This document shows positions 17,746-26,340 of a stretch of DNA of 50,167 nucleotides, in pieces (the stretch's first letter is position 1; each line of letters begins with the position of its first letter). This stretch comes from Candidatus Poribacteria bacterium. GTDB taxonomy: Bacteria > Poribacteria > WGA-4E > WGA-3G. The stretch spans positions 1 to 50,167 of the forward strand of contig JAJECK010000027.1 in the NCBI GenBank assembly GCA_022822085.1. The letters are read 5' to 3'. Both the position numbers and the translations under genes were made by a program. The notes beneath the pieces are model-generated. The model saw only the letters and a list, made by a program, of their open reading frames with translations, made no database searches and was not told the DNA's origin.

Positions 17746-19938
17746 TCAAACCGTTGATTCCAATTCTTTTGCTTTTGCAAAATCTGTTTCTGCCTCTTCA
17801 TGCATACTCAAGGCATTCTTTACTTTTCCTCGATTGTAGTAAGCTATAACATATTCCGGATTTAACTTGATAGTTTTATCCAAATCCATTTTGGCATCTT
17901 TATAGTATTCTCTCGCTTTTTCTTCATTTCCAAGACGACATTCAGATAAACCATAGCAATACTTTGCATATCCACGATTGTTATAAGCAAGAGAATATTT
18001 GGAATTATATGTGATCACTTCAGAATAATCAGCAATTGCTTCTTGGTAAAAATTTTGTGCTTCTTCAATATTCCCTTGATCAACCAAAGAACTTCCAAGT
18101 CTACGTTTAACCCTGCCTCGATTAATGTAAATATAGGAATTCTCGGAAGCTAACTGTATAGCTTTGTTAAAATCTTTTAATGCATCTATATATAACTTCT
18201 GTGTTTTATCAAGATTGCCTCTCTCTGCATTAGATTCTGCAAGATCGACTTTAGTATATCCAAGATTGTAGTGTGCAGAAACATGCTTTGGATCTAACTG
18301 TATAGTTTTTGTATAGTCTTCTTTAGCTGCCTCAAATTGTCCTAATGCTTTCTTTACATTACCTCGATTATTGTATGCATTAACATGTTTTCGATTTTTT
18401 TGGATAGTCCTATTTAAGTCTTTAATTGCATCTTCATAATACCTTTTTGCATCCTCTGCATTTCCACGTTTAGTTTCATTCTTCCCCAGCTGATACTTCG
18501 CAAGACCACGATTATAATAAGAAGAAATATGCCAAGGAAATCGTCTGATAACTTCAGAATAATCTTCTATTGCTTCTTGAAAGTAATTTGATGCTTCGTC
18601 TTGGTTCTCTTGACTTACTAATGAAATTGCAAGTTTGTGTTGGACAATTCCTCGTCTGAAGTAGGGATAATTTTTCTCTGGGTCTAACCTAATTGCTATG
18701 TTATAATCTTCTAATGCTGCACGATTTAAGTTGTATGCTTCATCAACGTTGCCTTCATTCGCATATTTTCGACCAAGAACCTGAAAAATTTTTCCTCGAT
18801 TGTAATAAACCACATGATCAGCTGGCTTTAATTGTATTGCTTGTGTATAGTCTTGTATTGCCTCATCTAAGTTACCAAGGTTGTTATTCACTTCCGCTCG
18901 AAAAAAGTAAATTTGAAAAAGTTCAACAGAATCTCGGAAATGTTGGAACAAAAAGTCAAGGTCTGACAGAGCACCTTCAAAATCCTGCAAGCTCTTCTTA
19001 GCTACAATTCTATTTGTATAGGATTGAACTAAATTAGGATTGAGTCTAAGTGCAGCATCACAGTCAGATATAGTACCTTCGTAATCATTCAACATACACT
19101 TCGTGAGACCGCGATTGACATAAGTCTTAACTGAATTTGGATTCAGTTTTAGTGCTTTGTCAAAGTTCATTAAAGCTGAATAATACTGACCTTTATTCAG
19201 ATTTATATTTGCATGAATATCCTCTACATACGCACGAATATCTGAATGTTTTTGCCAAGCCGCTAAAGGTTCAACATTATCTGATTTTCCAATCATAACT
19301 TTTAAAGCATTAGAAGGACTGACATAAGTAAAATCTGTAGTGCCGATAGTATCACTCGTTTTTTGATTTATGGAATTTACAATACCAATTACTTCACAAT
19401 ACCTATTTAATATAGGAGTCCCACTGTCCCCTGGCGTAAGTTGTCTATTTATACGGAACCATCCATCTTGGGTGATGCCCAAATTTATAGTGTCTTCTTC
19501 TGTCTTATATTTTGCTTTAGAGTATGTAAAAGTAAAAATACTGTCCCCTTGACTGACGGTGTTGCTGTTACCAATTGAAAAATAATCTGAACACTGCTCT
19601 TTGACCTTTAAGATAACCAAATCATTTATAGAATCAAATGCAATTACTCCTTCAATTGAAAACACTGATGGTTCTTTTGAACTTTTCACATCAAACTGTT
19701 TTATTGTAATTGATCTCGCCGAGACAACAACATGAATGTTTGTTACGATCAAGTTAGGTGCAATGAAAAAACCAGTTGCATATCCATAAACTTTGGCTGA
19801 TTTCACAGATGATTTATTTTGGATGTGCGAAATATAAGAACCTATTTTGGTATTAGGTACTATTTCAATATATACGATTTTGTTTCTGCTGTTATCTTTA
19901 ATCTTCTGAAGCATTTCACCTTTATCTTGTTCTTTCAT
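17746..19938 (-). CDS. Trypsin-like serine protease fused to TPR array
   Basis: A 730-residue two-part protein. Residues 50-195 form a chymotrypsin/HtrA-like domain with an intact triad: His69 (TNIHVV), Asp106 (NDLVIL) and Ser172 (TPGDSGTPI). Residues 235-730 hold about ten tetratricopeptide repeats, several with the 'YYNRGxxKxxLG' pattern and inserted EEA-rich helices. No signal peptide or membrane segment is visible, so it is probably cytoplasmic. The TPRs would present or recruit protein substrates. Start is uncertain: ATG at 19938 has no good ribosome site, whereas the in-frame ATG at residue 9 (19914) follows AAAGGTG. It is the upstream gene of a minus-strand group, 54 nt from the ThDP enzyme. 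Confidence 0.85.
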   Translation of the reverse strand: MKEQDKGEMLQKIKDNSRNKIVYIEIVPNTKIGSYISHIQNKSSVKSAKVYGYATGFFIAPNLIVTNIHVVVSARSITIKQFDVKSSKEPSVFSIEGVIAFDSINDLVILKVKEQCSDYFSIGNSNTVSQGDSIFTFTYSKAKYKTEEDTINLGITQDGWFRINRQLTPGDSGTPILNRYCEVIGIVNSINQKTSDTIGTTDFTYVSPSNALKVMIGKSDNVEPLAAWQKHSDIRAYVEDIHANINLNKGQYYSALMNFDKALKLNPNSVKTYVNRGLTKCMLNDYEGTISDCDAALRLNPNLVQSYTNRIVAKKSLQDFEGALSDLDFLFQHFRDSVELFQIYFFRAEVNNNLGNLDEAIQDYTQAIQLKPADHVVYYNRGKIFQVLGRKYANEGNVDEAYNLNRAALEDYNIAIRLDPEKNYPYFRRGIVQHKLAISLVSQENQDEASNYFQEAIEDYSEVIRRFPWHISSYYNRGLAKYQLGKNETKRGNAEDAKRYYEDAIKDLNRTIQKNRKHVNAYNNRGNVKKALGQFEAAKEDYTKTIQLDPKHVSAHYNLGYTKVDLAESNAERGNLDKTQKLYIDALKDFNKAIQLASENSYIYINRGRVKRRLGSSLVDQGNIEEAQNFYQEAIADYSEVITYNSKYSLAYNNRGYAKYCYGLSECRLGNEEKAREYYKDAKMDLDKTIKLNPEYVIAYYNRGKVKNALSMHEEAETDFAKAKELESTV

Positions 19939-20182
19939 AAGGAGTCTAAAAATTAATTTCTTATATTTCTTATATATTTAGTGAATGATATATTTTTTAG
20001 TAGACGACTAAAAGTCATTTGCTCACTACAAATTTTACGGAGGGCACTCTCCAGATCTTTTTAATTTGTATCAAAGTCTAATATTGTCACAAGATGAAAT
20101 ATCACAACTTGATTTTTAAATCGTATCCAAAAATAAAGTTTCTGTCAAGAATAATTACTCTTATTCTCCTATTCCTTTGATA
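19939..20182. other. Non-coding gap upstream of divergent genes
   Basis: An AT-rich stretch between the divergent protease-TPR and PHP genes with no credible ORF. It contains a 22-nt segment (20018-20039, TTTGCTCACTACAAATTTTA...) partly shared with 29282-29301 near uvrB, and a small GGAG...CTCC hairpin (about 20039-20052). Presumably it holds the promoter of the minus-strand gene, but I could not place its boxes. Confidence 0.35.
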
Positions 20183-20212
20183 TTGACATACGACAATAGT
20201 ATATGGTAGAAT
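20183..20212 (+). promoter_or_regulatory. Sigma-70-like promoter for the PHP-glycosyltransferase operon
   Basis: A consensus TTGACA (20183-20188), an 18-nt spacer and TAGAAT (20207-20212), about 95 nt upstream of the PHP start. It is the best promoter match in the window, in the right orientation, in a non-coding gap. Confidence 0.6.
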
Positions 20213-20308
20213 AAACATTGTGATGTTGAATAACATGCATAATAGAAATAATGTATTTTGGAACTATTACAATATCAATTTGTATAATGTAGTTATAAGG
20301 AGGCTACA

Positions 20309-21184
20309 ATGCTCAATAGAAACCCTTTTCAAGCACCGGGACAATGGTACCGTGGTAATACTCACAGCCACAGTACGGAATCTGATGGGAGACTGTCTGT
20401 TTCAGATCGGTTCGCCGCATATCAAGATGCAGGTTATGACTTTTTAGTGTTAACTGACCATCGCAAAGTCAACGATGTGGATGCCTACACCTCTTCTGAG
20501 TTTCTTGCAATATCTGGAAGTGAAGTCCATCCATCCAATCCGTATGGTGGTCCAACATACCACATCGTAGCGATAAACATACATGAACAAGTGAACTGTG
20601 CAAAGATGCACCCCAATGCTGTCATTGATGATATTAAGGAGCAAGGTGGCGAAGCAGTGTTATGTCATCCTTATTGGTGTGGACATACCATTACTGATTA
20701 TCTTCCGTTGCGTGGGTACTTCGCAGTTGAAGTATACAATGATACCTGTATGGGAATTGGAAAAGGGTTTTCAGAACAGTCATGGGATGAGCTGTTAGAC
20801 AAGTGTGGGCCTGTCCTTGGAATTGCTGCAGATGATGCACACGGCACAGAACACGACTGTTTCCATGGGTGGATAATGGTGAAATCTGAGGATCTAACTC
20901 TTGACAGTATAATGGATGCACTTAGAACCGGATCATTTTATTCAACACTCGGGCCTGAAATTCATGACATACAGTTAATAGATAATGAATTAAGTGTAAA
21001 ATGTTCAGAAGCGAAATCTATTGTGTTTATAGCAGAACGTAGTCGTGGTAGACGTTTCTTACCAAAAAATGGAGAACTCCTAACTGAAGCATCATATCCA
21101 ATTTCAGATAGTGCGAAATATGTCCGAATAGAAGTGACGGATGAAACCGGTAAAAAGGCGTGGTCTAATCCATTCTTTTTCTAA
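20309..21184 (+). CDS. PHP-domain metal-dependent phosphoesterase
   Basis: A 291-residue PHP-family protein. The metal ligands of this fold are in order: THSHS (His19/His21), the following Asp of ESDG, LTDHR, the Glu/His of SGSEVHPS, CHPYW, and DDAHG near residue 177. The last 70 residues form a small beta domain. The layout matches the CehA/McbA-type stand-alone PHP proteins rather than polymerase-associated PHP domains. These hydrolyse phosphate or carbamate esters; the substrate here is unknown. The start is certain: a perfect AAGGAGG is 6 nt upstream. The stop overlaps the next start (TAATG), so it is translationally coupled to the glycosyltransferase. Confidence 0.88.
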   Translation: MLNRNPFQAPGQWYRGNTHSHSTESDGRLSVSDRFAAYQDAGYDFLVLTDHRKVNDVDAYTSSEFLAISGSEVHPSNPYGGPTYHIVAINIHEQVNCAKMHPNAVIDDIKEQGGEAVLCHPYWCGHTITDYLPLRGYFAVEVYNDTCMGIGKGFSEQSWDELLDKCGPVLGIAADDAHGTEHDCFHGWIMVKSEDLTLDSIMDALRTGSFYSTLGPEIHDIQLIDNELSVKCSEAKSIVFIAERSRGRRFLPKNGELLTEASYPISDSAKYVRIEVTDETGKKAWSNPFFF

Positions 21185-22233
21185 TGCAAAAGATACTTGT
21201 GTGCCATACAGGGGCTTGGATTGGTGATATGGTTATGCTCACACCGTCTTTGCGCGCATTGAAACGAGCATTTCCTGAATCCTGTCTGGTTTTTCTGCTG
21301 CGACAAAATGTTGCGGAAATGATGAACACAAACCCTTATGTTGACAAATGTATTGTAGATTCTAAAACTAATGGTCGTTTGCAATCCTTTATCAGACTGG
21401 TTCGTAAAATTCGTGAGTTTCAGTTTGACATGGCAGTCATCCTTCATCCTACCTCAATCCGCAATATTTTATTACCTTTTTTGGCAGGAGTACCAATCCG
21501 AGTAGGTTCAAATTATAGAGGACGAGATATTTTTCTTACCCAATCTTGCGAAAATAAAACTGATATTCATGAAGTTGAGAGATACCTTAATGTAATAGAA
21601 TCTTTGGACAATAATACTGCACATTTTGCAGATGACTTCGTCAAGAAACAGAATGCTATTTCTATAAATTTAGAGTATTGGCACACTGACGAAGAACGTC
21701 AATCAGTACAAGCTTTACTTTCAAGTGAAGGTATATTAAATAATGATAGACTTATAGCGATAAATGTAGGTACAACTTGGCAAACAAAACAGTGGGACCT
21801 GATTAATTTCTCTCAAGTTATTAGCGAATTATCAGATAGATTACAAAATTACAAAATTATACTAACAGGTTCTTCGTCCGAAACTGCTTATGTTAAGGAC
21901 ATTAAACTTTCAAATATAACGATTAACCTGATAGGCAAAACTGATATTTTACAGCTTGGGGCATTATTAGAAATGTGTGATGTGTGTCTCACGTGTGATA
22001 GTGGACCGATGCATATTGCTGCAGCAGTTGGAACACCCACTGTAGCACTATTCGGACCAACTGCCCCCAACCGGCACCGACCTTATGGTGAAGAAGATAC
22101 CATCATTGAAAAACCTGTACCATGTAGACCATGCTATAAACGCACCTGTCATCGACAAGATACACAATTCTTGTGCATGAAGGAAATATCTACAGCTGAG
22201 GTAGTACAAACATTAGTAAATAAGTTGGATTAA
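21184..22233 (+). CDS. Glycosyltransferase family 9 (heptosyltransferase-like)
   Basis: A 349-residue GT-B glycosyltransferase similar to ADP-heptose:LPS heptosyltransferases (WaaF/WaaC). The N-terminal half begins with ILVCHTGAWIGDMVMLTPSL, the family's 'GDxxxxTP' acceptor loop. The C-terminal half contains the donor-binding segment CDSGPMHIAAAVGTPTVALF followed by GPTAPNRHRPYG. A Cys-rich C-terminal stretch (PCRPCYKRTCHRQD) is common in the family. It would act at the cytoplasmic face of the inner membrane in building envelope polysaccharide, implying a diderm envelope. Coupled to the PHP gene by a 1-nt overlap and followed 48 nt later by a HAD hydrolase. Confidence 0.9.
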   Translation: MQKILVCHTGAWIGDMVMLTPSLRALKRAFPESCLVFLLRQNVAEMMNTNPYVDKCIVDSKTNGRLQSFIRLVRKIREFQFDMAVILHPTSIRNILLPFLAGVPIRVGSNYRGRDIFLTQSCENKTDIHEVERYLNVIESLDNNTAHFADDFVKKQNAISINLEYWHTDEERQSVQALLSSEGILNNDRLIAINVGTTWQTKQWDLINFSQVISELSDRLQNYKIILTGSSSETAYVKDIKLSNITINLIGKTDILQLGALLEMCDVCLTCDSGPMHIAAAVGTPTVALFGPTAPNRHRPYGEEDTIIEKPVPCRPCYKRTCHRQDTQFLCMKEISTAEVVQTLVNKLD

Positions 22234-22281
22234 TAAGTACAAGAATATAATTACGAGTAGACTAAGGAACAATATATATAG

Positions 22282-23025
22282 ATGATAAAAGCATTAGTTT
22301 TTGACTTTGGTGGAACATTAGATGGAAACGGGACACATTGGTTAGAACGAACTTATAAGTTTATACAACGACATCATCCTGAAATCACTCGAGAGCAATT
22401 TGATAAAGCTGATCAAGCAACAATATCAGAATTTGCATTCGGAGATACTGCCGTTGAATGGTCATATCAAGAAGGTTCAATGTTACCAGTCGGTGCAGTT
22501 GCTAATCGTGAAGCTGCAAAATGTAGTTTACGTGAAACTGTAGATGCAATTGGAACCGGAATCTTTAAGCGACTTGAATTGAGTCCTGGATTAAAGGATG
22601 AGTATGTAGACTGGTTCTGCCAAGGTGCTGATGAAAACCTATATGAAAATCGTGAATGGCTAAAAACCCTACATGGCAACTATAAGCTTGGAGTAATTAG
22701 CAATAACTTTGGCAATACACAGGGATGGTGTGATGAATATCAACTTACACCTCTACTTGATGTAATCATTGATTCCACTGCATTTGGTGCAGCAAAACCT
22801 GATCCGAGTATATTCAAAGCCTCGCTATCGGAACTAAATGTAGAACCAGCTGAAGCTATTTATGTTGGGGATAGTTATAATGCAGATATGGTTGGTGCAA
22901 AAAATGTTGGAATGTGGACAGCATGGATGGTAGGGAATCAGCAGAAAGAATGTCCAGACTTGTCTGTTGTTGATGTCCAACTTAACCATTTGCACGAATT
23001 AACTGACTTCTTGTCTAATTCATAA
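22282..23025 (+). CDS. HAD-superfamily hydrolase
   Basis: A 247-residue HAD hydrolase of subfamily I with a helical cap. Motif I is VFDFGGTLD: nucleophile Asp8 is present, but the usual second Asp (position 10) is Gly, as in several accepted HAD phosphatases of the 'DFGGTL' type. Motif II is in LGVISNN, motif III Lys in AAKPDPSIF, and motif IV is YVGDSYNADMVGA. Likely a phosphatase for a sugar phosphate or nucleotide; position after a heptosyltransferase-like gene makes a sugar phosphate attractive but unproven. AAGGAA lies 12 nt upstream of the start. Confidence 0.85.
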   Translation: MIKALVFDFGGTLDGNGTHWLERTYKFIQRHHPEITREQFDKADQATISEFAFGDTAVEWSYQEGSMLPVGAVANREAAKCSLRETVDAIGTGIFKRLELSPGLKDEYVDWFCQGADENLYENREWLKTLHGNYKLGVISNNFGNTQGWCDEYQLTPLLDVIIDSTAFGAAKPDPSIFKASLSELNVEPAEAIYVGDSYNADMVGAKNVGMWTAWMVGNQQKECPDLSVVDVQLNHLHELTDFLSNS

Positions 23026-23105
23026 ACTTTGCTGCACTTGATGATGTAATGTGCTAATTATAAACAATATTGGGATGTTTAACGTATTTAACTCGAGGAT
23101 ACATT

Positions 23106-23729
23106 ATGTTGCGGAAATTAATTATCAGTTTAGGCCTCTTTTGTATTGTAACCTGTATCACTGTTGCCTCAGAAAAAGAAACAAAGCAGTTAGTGAAAAT
23201 TGATGAGAAGGTAAAAGAATGGGGTCTTAAGGATACCGAGAATAAAATTCATTCGCTAAAGAAACTTAGTGAGGAAAAAAAAGTCATTGTGCTAATTTTT
23301 CTTGCTACTCAGTGTCCTGTTGTAGATGAGTACATTGACCGAATCAATTCACTGAATAATGACTACAAAGAGAAAAAAGTTCAGTTAGTTGGTATTCATT
23401 CAAATAAACACGAAACAATTGAAGAGATACAAAAGTATTCTGAGAAACACAAATTGGAGTTTCCTATTCTCAAAGATCCTGATAACGAATTAGCTGACTA
23501 TTTCAATGCACGTAGAACACCAGAAATCTTTCTTATAGATTCTGAACATTTTCTAAGATATAGGGGGGCAATTGATGATAGTCGAAAAGCACCTAAAAAC
23601 CATTTTCTTCGATCTATTTTAGACCTTGTATTGGAGGGAAAAATAATACCCGAAAAACAGAAAAAAACAAGGGCAATCGGATGTCTCATTAAAAGAGTCA
23701 GAAAAACTGATATAGATCGAACACCTTAA
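23106..23729 (+). CDS. Exported redoxin (AhpC/TSA-like thioredoxin-fold protein)
   Basis: A protein of about 207 residues with an N-terminal signal peptide (LIISLGLFCIVTCITVAS) and a thioredoxin fold. The active-site strand is VLIFLATQCPVVDEY: a single Cys (Cys70) in a T-x-CP context, rather than the CxxC of TlpA/ResA. It is followed by GIHSNKHET, FPILKDPDNELADYF and the cis-Pro region RRTPEIFLID. The C-terminus (RAIGCLIKR) holds a second conserved Cys. Start chosen at 23106 (GAGG before it, signal peptide follows directly) instead of the upstream ATG at 23070. Probably an envelope thiol peroxidase or reductase; cognate partner unknown. Confidence 0.82.
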   Translation: MLRKLIISLGLFCIVTCITVASEKETKQLVKIDEKVKEWGLKDTENKIHSLKKLSEEKKVIVLIFLATQCPVVDEYIDRINSLNNDYKEKKVQLVGIHSNKHETIEEIQKYSEKHKLEFPILKDPDNELADYFNARRTPEIFLIDSEHFLRYRGAIDDSRKAPKNHFLRSILDLVLEGKIIPEKQKKTRAIGCLIKRVRKTDIDRTP

Positions 23730-23768
23730 CGTAGATTTTATAGATCTTACTCCAAAATCTAAAAACAA

Positions 23769-26282
23769 ATGGACATAAATATGCGACGTTTTTTCATAAA
23801 TATATTGCAGGCAGTATTAAGCGCATTCTTCGTAGCCATCATTCTTGTCTTCTTCATCATCTGTTTCGGAATTGGTGTTGCAGGTGGATTTGTGCTCGGA
23901 TGTTGGGAAGATGTGGCATCACTCAATTTACAAAAATTAGAATATAAACAGGACACACACACTTGGCGGCAACATCTTGAGGTGTATTCCTCAATTTGTA
24001 AAGTGCAGCTGAAAGATACTGCTGTTTTTTTAGTTGATAAATTAGATCGATTAGAATACGAAAAATTATCTCCTGATGCTCGAGGTATCAATTCTCAAGG
24101 ACAGTATTTTGTACAATTGAGTGGTGAAAAGGGTAAACAACGTGGAACAATTGAAGTATTCACACGACAATTTGACTATCCTATAATGGAAGAAGAAACA
24201 GAAGCAAAACGAATATACATCACAATAAACAGTGGAAAGATTGAGACTATTAAAAACGTTAAAGGTATATCAATACGAAATTTCTATCTTGAGCCAGAAC
24301 TTCTTGATGAATTTGCTGCAGATGACGCTGGTACAACACGAAGGATTATTCCACTTGCTGAAATGCCAAATAAATTAAAGGATGCATTTATAGCTATTGA
24401 AGATAGGCGATTTTATCAACATTCTGGAATTGACATTGTCCGACTCGTAGGGGCAATTGTCTATTCCTTAAAGGGTGGAGATAGAATTAGCGGAACAAGT
24501 ACCTTAACCCAGCAGCTCACACGAAACGTGTATTTAGGTGATGCACGAACTCCTGCAAGAAAAACACGTGAGATCTTATTAGCATTCAGAATTGAAAAAT
24601 CATTGTCAAAAGATCAAATTTTAGAAGGATATCTGAACTTCATTGACTTCGGAAGGTTCAATCGTCAGCAACTATTTGGAATACAGAAAGCTGCTATGGA
24701 ATTTTTTGGGAAAGAAGTATCAGAACTGGAGTTCCATGAATGTGCTCTGCTCGCTGCCTTACCAAAGGGTACAACACAATTTTCACCAATAAGAAATCCC
24801 AAAAATGCTCTCTCCCGACGTAATGTTGTTCTCAGGGCTATGTACACACAAGGATTTATTACACAAAAGGAGTATGAATATAGTAGAAATCAACCTTTGG
24901 GAGTGAATCAAGAAGAAAAGGCATCAATAACCAAAAATAGAGATTTAGCAGGACACTATATCGCACAGATTAGGTCTGAACTTGATAAAATTCCTGAACT
25001 ACAATCCAGTTTATATAAGGAAGGTTTAAAAGCATACACCACTATTGACATGTCTATGCAATCTGTAGCCGTAAAGGCTGTTGGTGACCATCTCCGTGAA
25101 TTAGATAAAAGGAGTAGATTACCAAATTACGATGTGAACAAAATACGTGATAACAGAATAGATCCAATAAAAAGTTATCTACAGGCAGCTCTCATTGCAT
25201 TTGACCCACGCACAGGTGACATAAAGGCATTGGTTGGGGGACGAGATTATACAATAACTGAGAAAAAAAGAAATGGCTATGCAGATATCAATTTCTTTAA
25301 TCGGACTATTGGTAACAAGAGTGATCCTGCCCGAAGACAACCGGGTTCTGCATTTAAGCCGATTGTGTTTGCATCGTTGATGGAAGAACCATCCATTGTC
25401 ACCCCCGCAACTATCTTTATTGATGAACTTTGGGGTATAGTTCCAGCACCCGGGCAAAAAAAATGGCATCCGCGGAATTATAGTAGAACATATAAGGGCC
25501 CTCTAACAGTTCGAGAAATAATCAAAAAATCAATCAATGTTCCGACAGCAAGGGCAGCATTAGAAACACCTGTCAATGACAACGGTCTATGGGAAGGGAT
25601 TGATAGAATTGTCCAATTCACCAAAAAAATGGGTATAGATAGTCCAATGCAGCCAACACCTGCTCTAACTTTAGGTGCATCAGGCATGACAGTCCTTGAA
25701 TTAACTGCAGCGTATGGGGTATTCGCAAATCGAGGCATGCTGGTTGAACCAAGTTACATCAAGTATGTCGTAGATGCATCAGGTAAACCTGTCTATACTT
25801 TCCAACCAGATCGTACTCGTGTATTAGATGAAAGAATTGCCTATCAGGTCAATTCGTTCTTGGAAAGCGTAATTAAAAACGGCACAGGGATCCGGGCAAT
25901 TTCACACGCGCACGATTACAAGATCACTCGTCCTATAGCGGGAAAAACAGGAACGACTAACAATAATGTGGATGCTTGGTTTGTAGGATATAGCACCGAT
26001 TTGGTCGTTGGTGTTTGGGTAGGATTTGATGTGTATAGACGTAATCGACACAACTATAATGAAGAAGGTGCAAAGGCAGCATTACCTATTTGGGCACGAT
26101 TTATGAAAGATGCATCAAGAGGACCTGAAAAGACATTTCCTGTTCCTGAAGGAATTGAGTTCTGGGAAATAGATAAAACTACAGGACTTTTGAGAAATAA
26201 AGATAAATGTCCGCCAGAAAATATTAGCAACGAACCATTTCTTGAAGGACAAGCACCTACTAAAATTTGTGACCAGCATTAG
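23769..26282 (+). CDS. mrcA: Class A penicillin-binding protein (PBP1A-like)
   Basis: An 837-residue bifunctional peptidoglycan synthase. One N-terminal membrane helix (about 10-40) anchors it. The glycosyltransferase (GT51) domain has EDRRFYQHSG (catalytic Glu211) and GTSTLTQQLTRN (about 242-253). The transpeptidase domain has S527-x-x-K530 in QPGSAFKP, SIN (588-590) and KTGTT (726-730). Both activities should be intact. A stretch of about 120 residues between the membrane helix and GT51 is rich in charged residues and not a standard domain. Neither ATG (23769 or 23781) has a good ribosome site. The gene sits in the plus-strand envelope group with the glycosyltransferase and redoxin. Confidence 0.92.
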   Translation: MDINMRRFFINILQAVLSAFFVAIILVFFIICFGIGVAGGFVLGCWEDVASLNLQKLEYKQDTHTWRQHLEVYSSICKVQLKDTAVFLVDKLDRLEYEKLSPDARGINSQGQYFVQLSGEKGKQRGTIEVFTRQFDYPIMEEETEAKRIYITINSGKIETIKNVKGISIRNFYLEPELLDEFAADDAGTTRRIIPLAEMPNKLKDAFIAIEDRRFYQHSGIDIVRLVGAIVYSLKGGDRISGTSTLTQQLTRNVYLGDARTPARKTREILLAFRIEKSLSKDQILEGYLNFIDFGRFNRQQLFGIQKAAMEFFGKEVSELEFHECALLAALPKGTTQFSPIRNPKNALSRRNVVLRAMYTQGFITQKEYEYSRNQPLGVNQEEKASITKNRDLAGHYIAQIRSELDKIPELQSSLYKEGLKAYTTIDMSMQSVAVKAVGDHLRELDKRSRLPNYDVNKIRDNRIDPIKSYLQAALIAFDPRTGDIKALVGGRDYTITEKKRNGYADINFFNRTIGNKSDPARRQPGSAFKPIVFASLMEEPSIVTPATIFIDELWGIVPAPGQKKWHPRNYSRTYKGPLTVREIIKKSINVPTARAALETPVNDNGLWEGIDRIVQFTKKMGIDSPMQPTPALTLGASGMTVLELTAAYGVFANRGMLVEPSYIKYVVDASGKPVYTFQPDRTRVLDERIAYQVNSFLESVIKNGTGIRAISHAHDYKITRPIAGKTGTTNNNVDAWFVGYSTDLVVGVWVGFDVYRRNRHNYNEEGAKAALPIWARFMKDASRGPEKTFPVPEGIEFWEIDKTTGLLRNKDKCPPENISNEPFLEGQAPTKICDQH

Positions 26283-26340
26283 GTCATAATTACAGCATCA
26301 AGTCATAGACAAACAGAAGGTTAGATAAAAGGATAACAAT

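Noticed and set aside
17532-19001. Various plus-strand ORFs of 60-100 codons opposite the ThDP and TPR genes
   Set aside because: They are antisense shadows of clear coding sequence, rich in Cys, Leu and His as expected by composition.
19939-20308. A tRNA or small RNA gene in the long divergent gap
   Set aside because: No T-loop (GGTTCGA-type) or cloverleaf pairing was found; only a promoter and short AT-rich repeats are visible.
22282-23025. HAD protein as catalytically dead because motif I lacks the second Asp
   Set aside because: The DFGGTL form is found in many accepted HAD phosphatases, and motifs II-IV are complete here.
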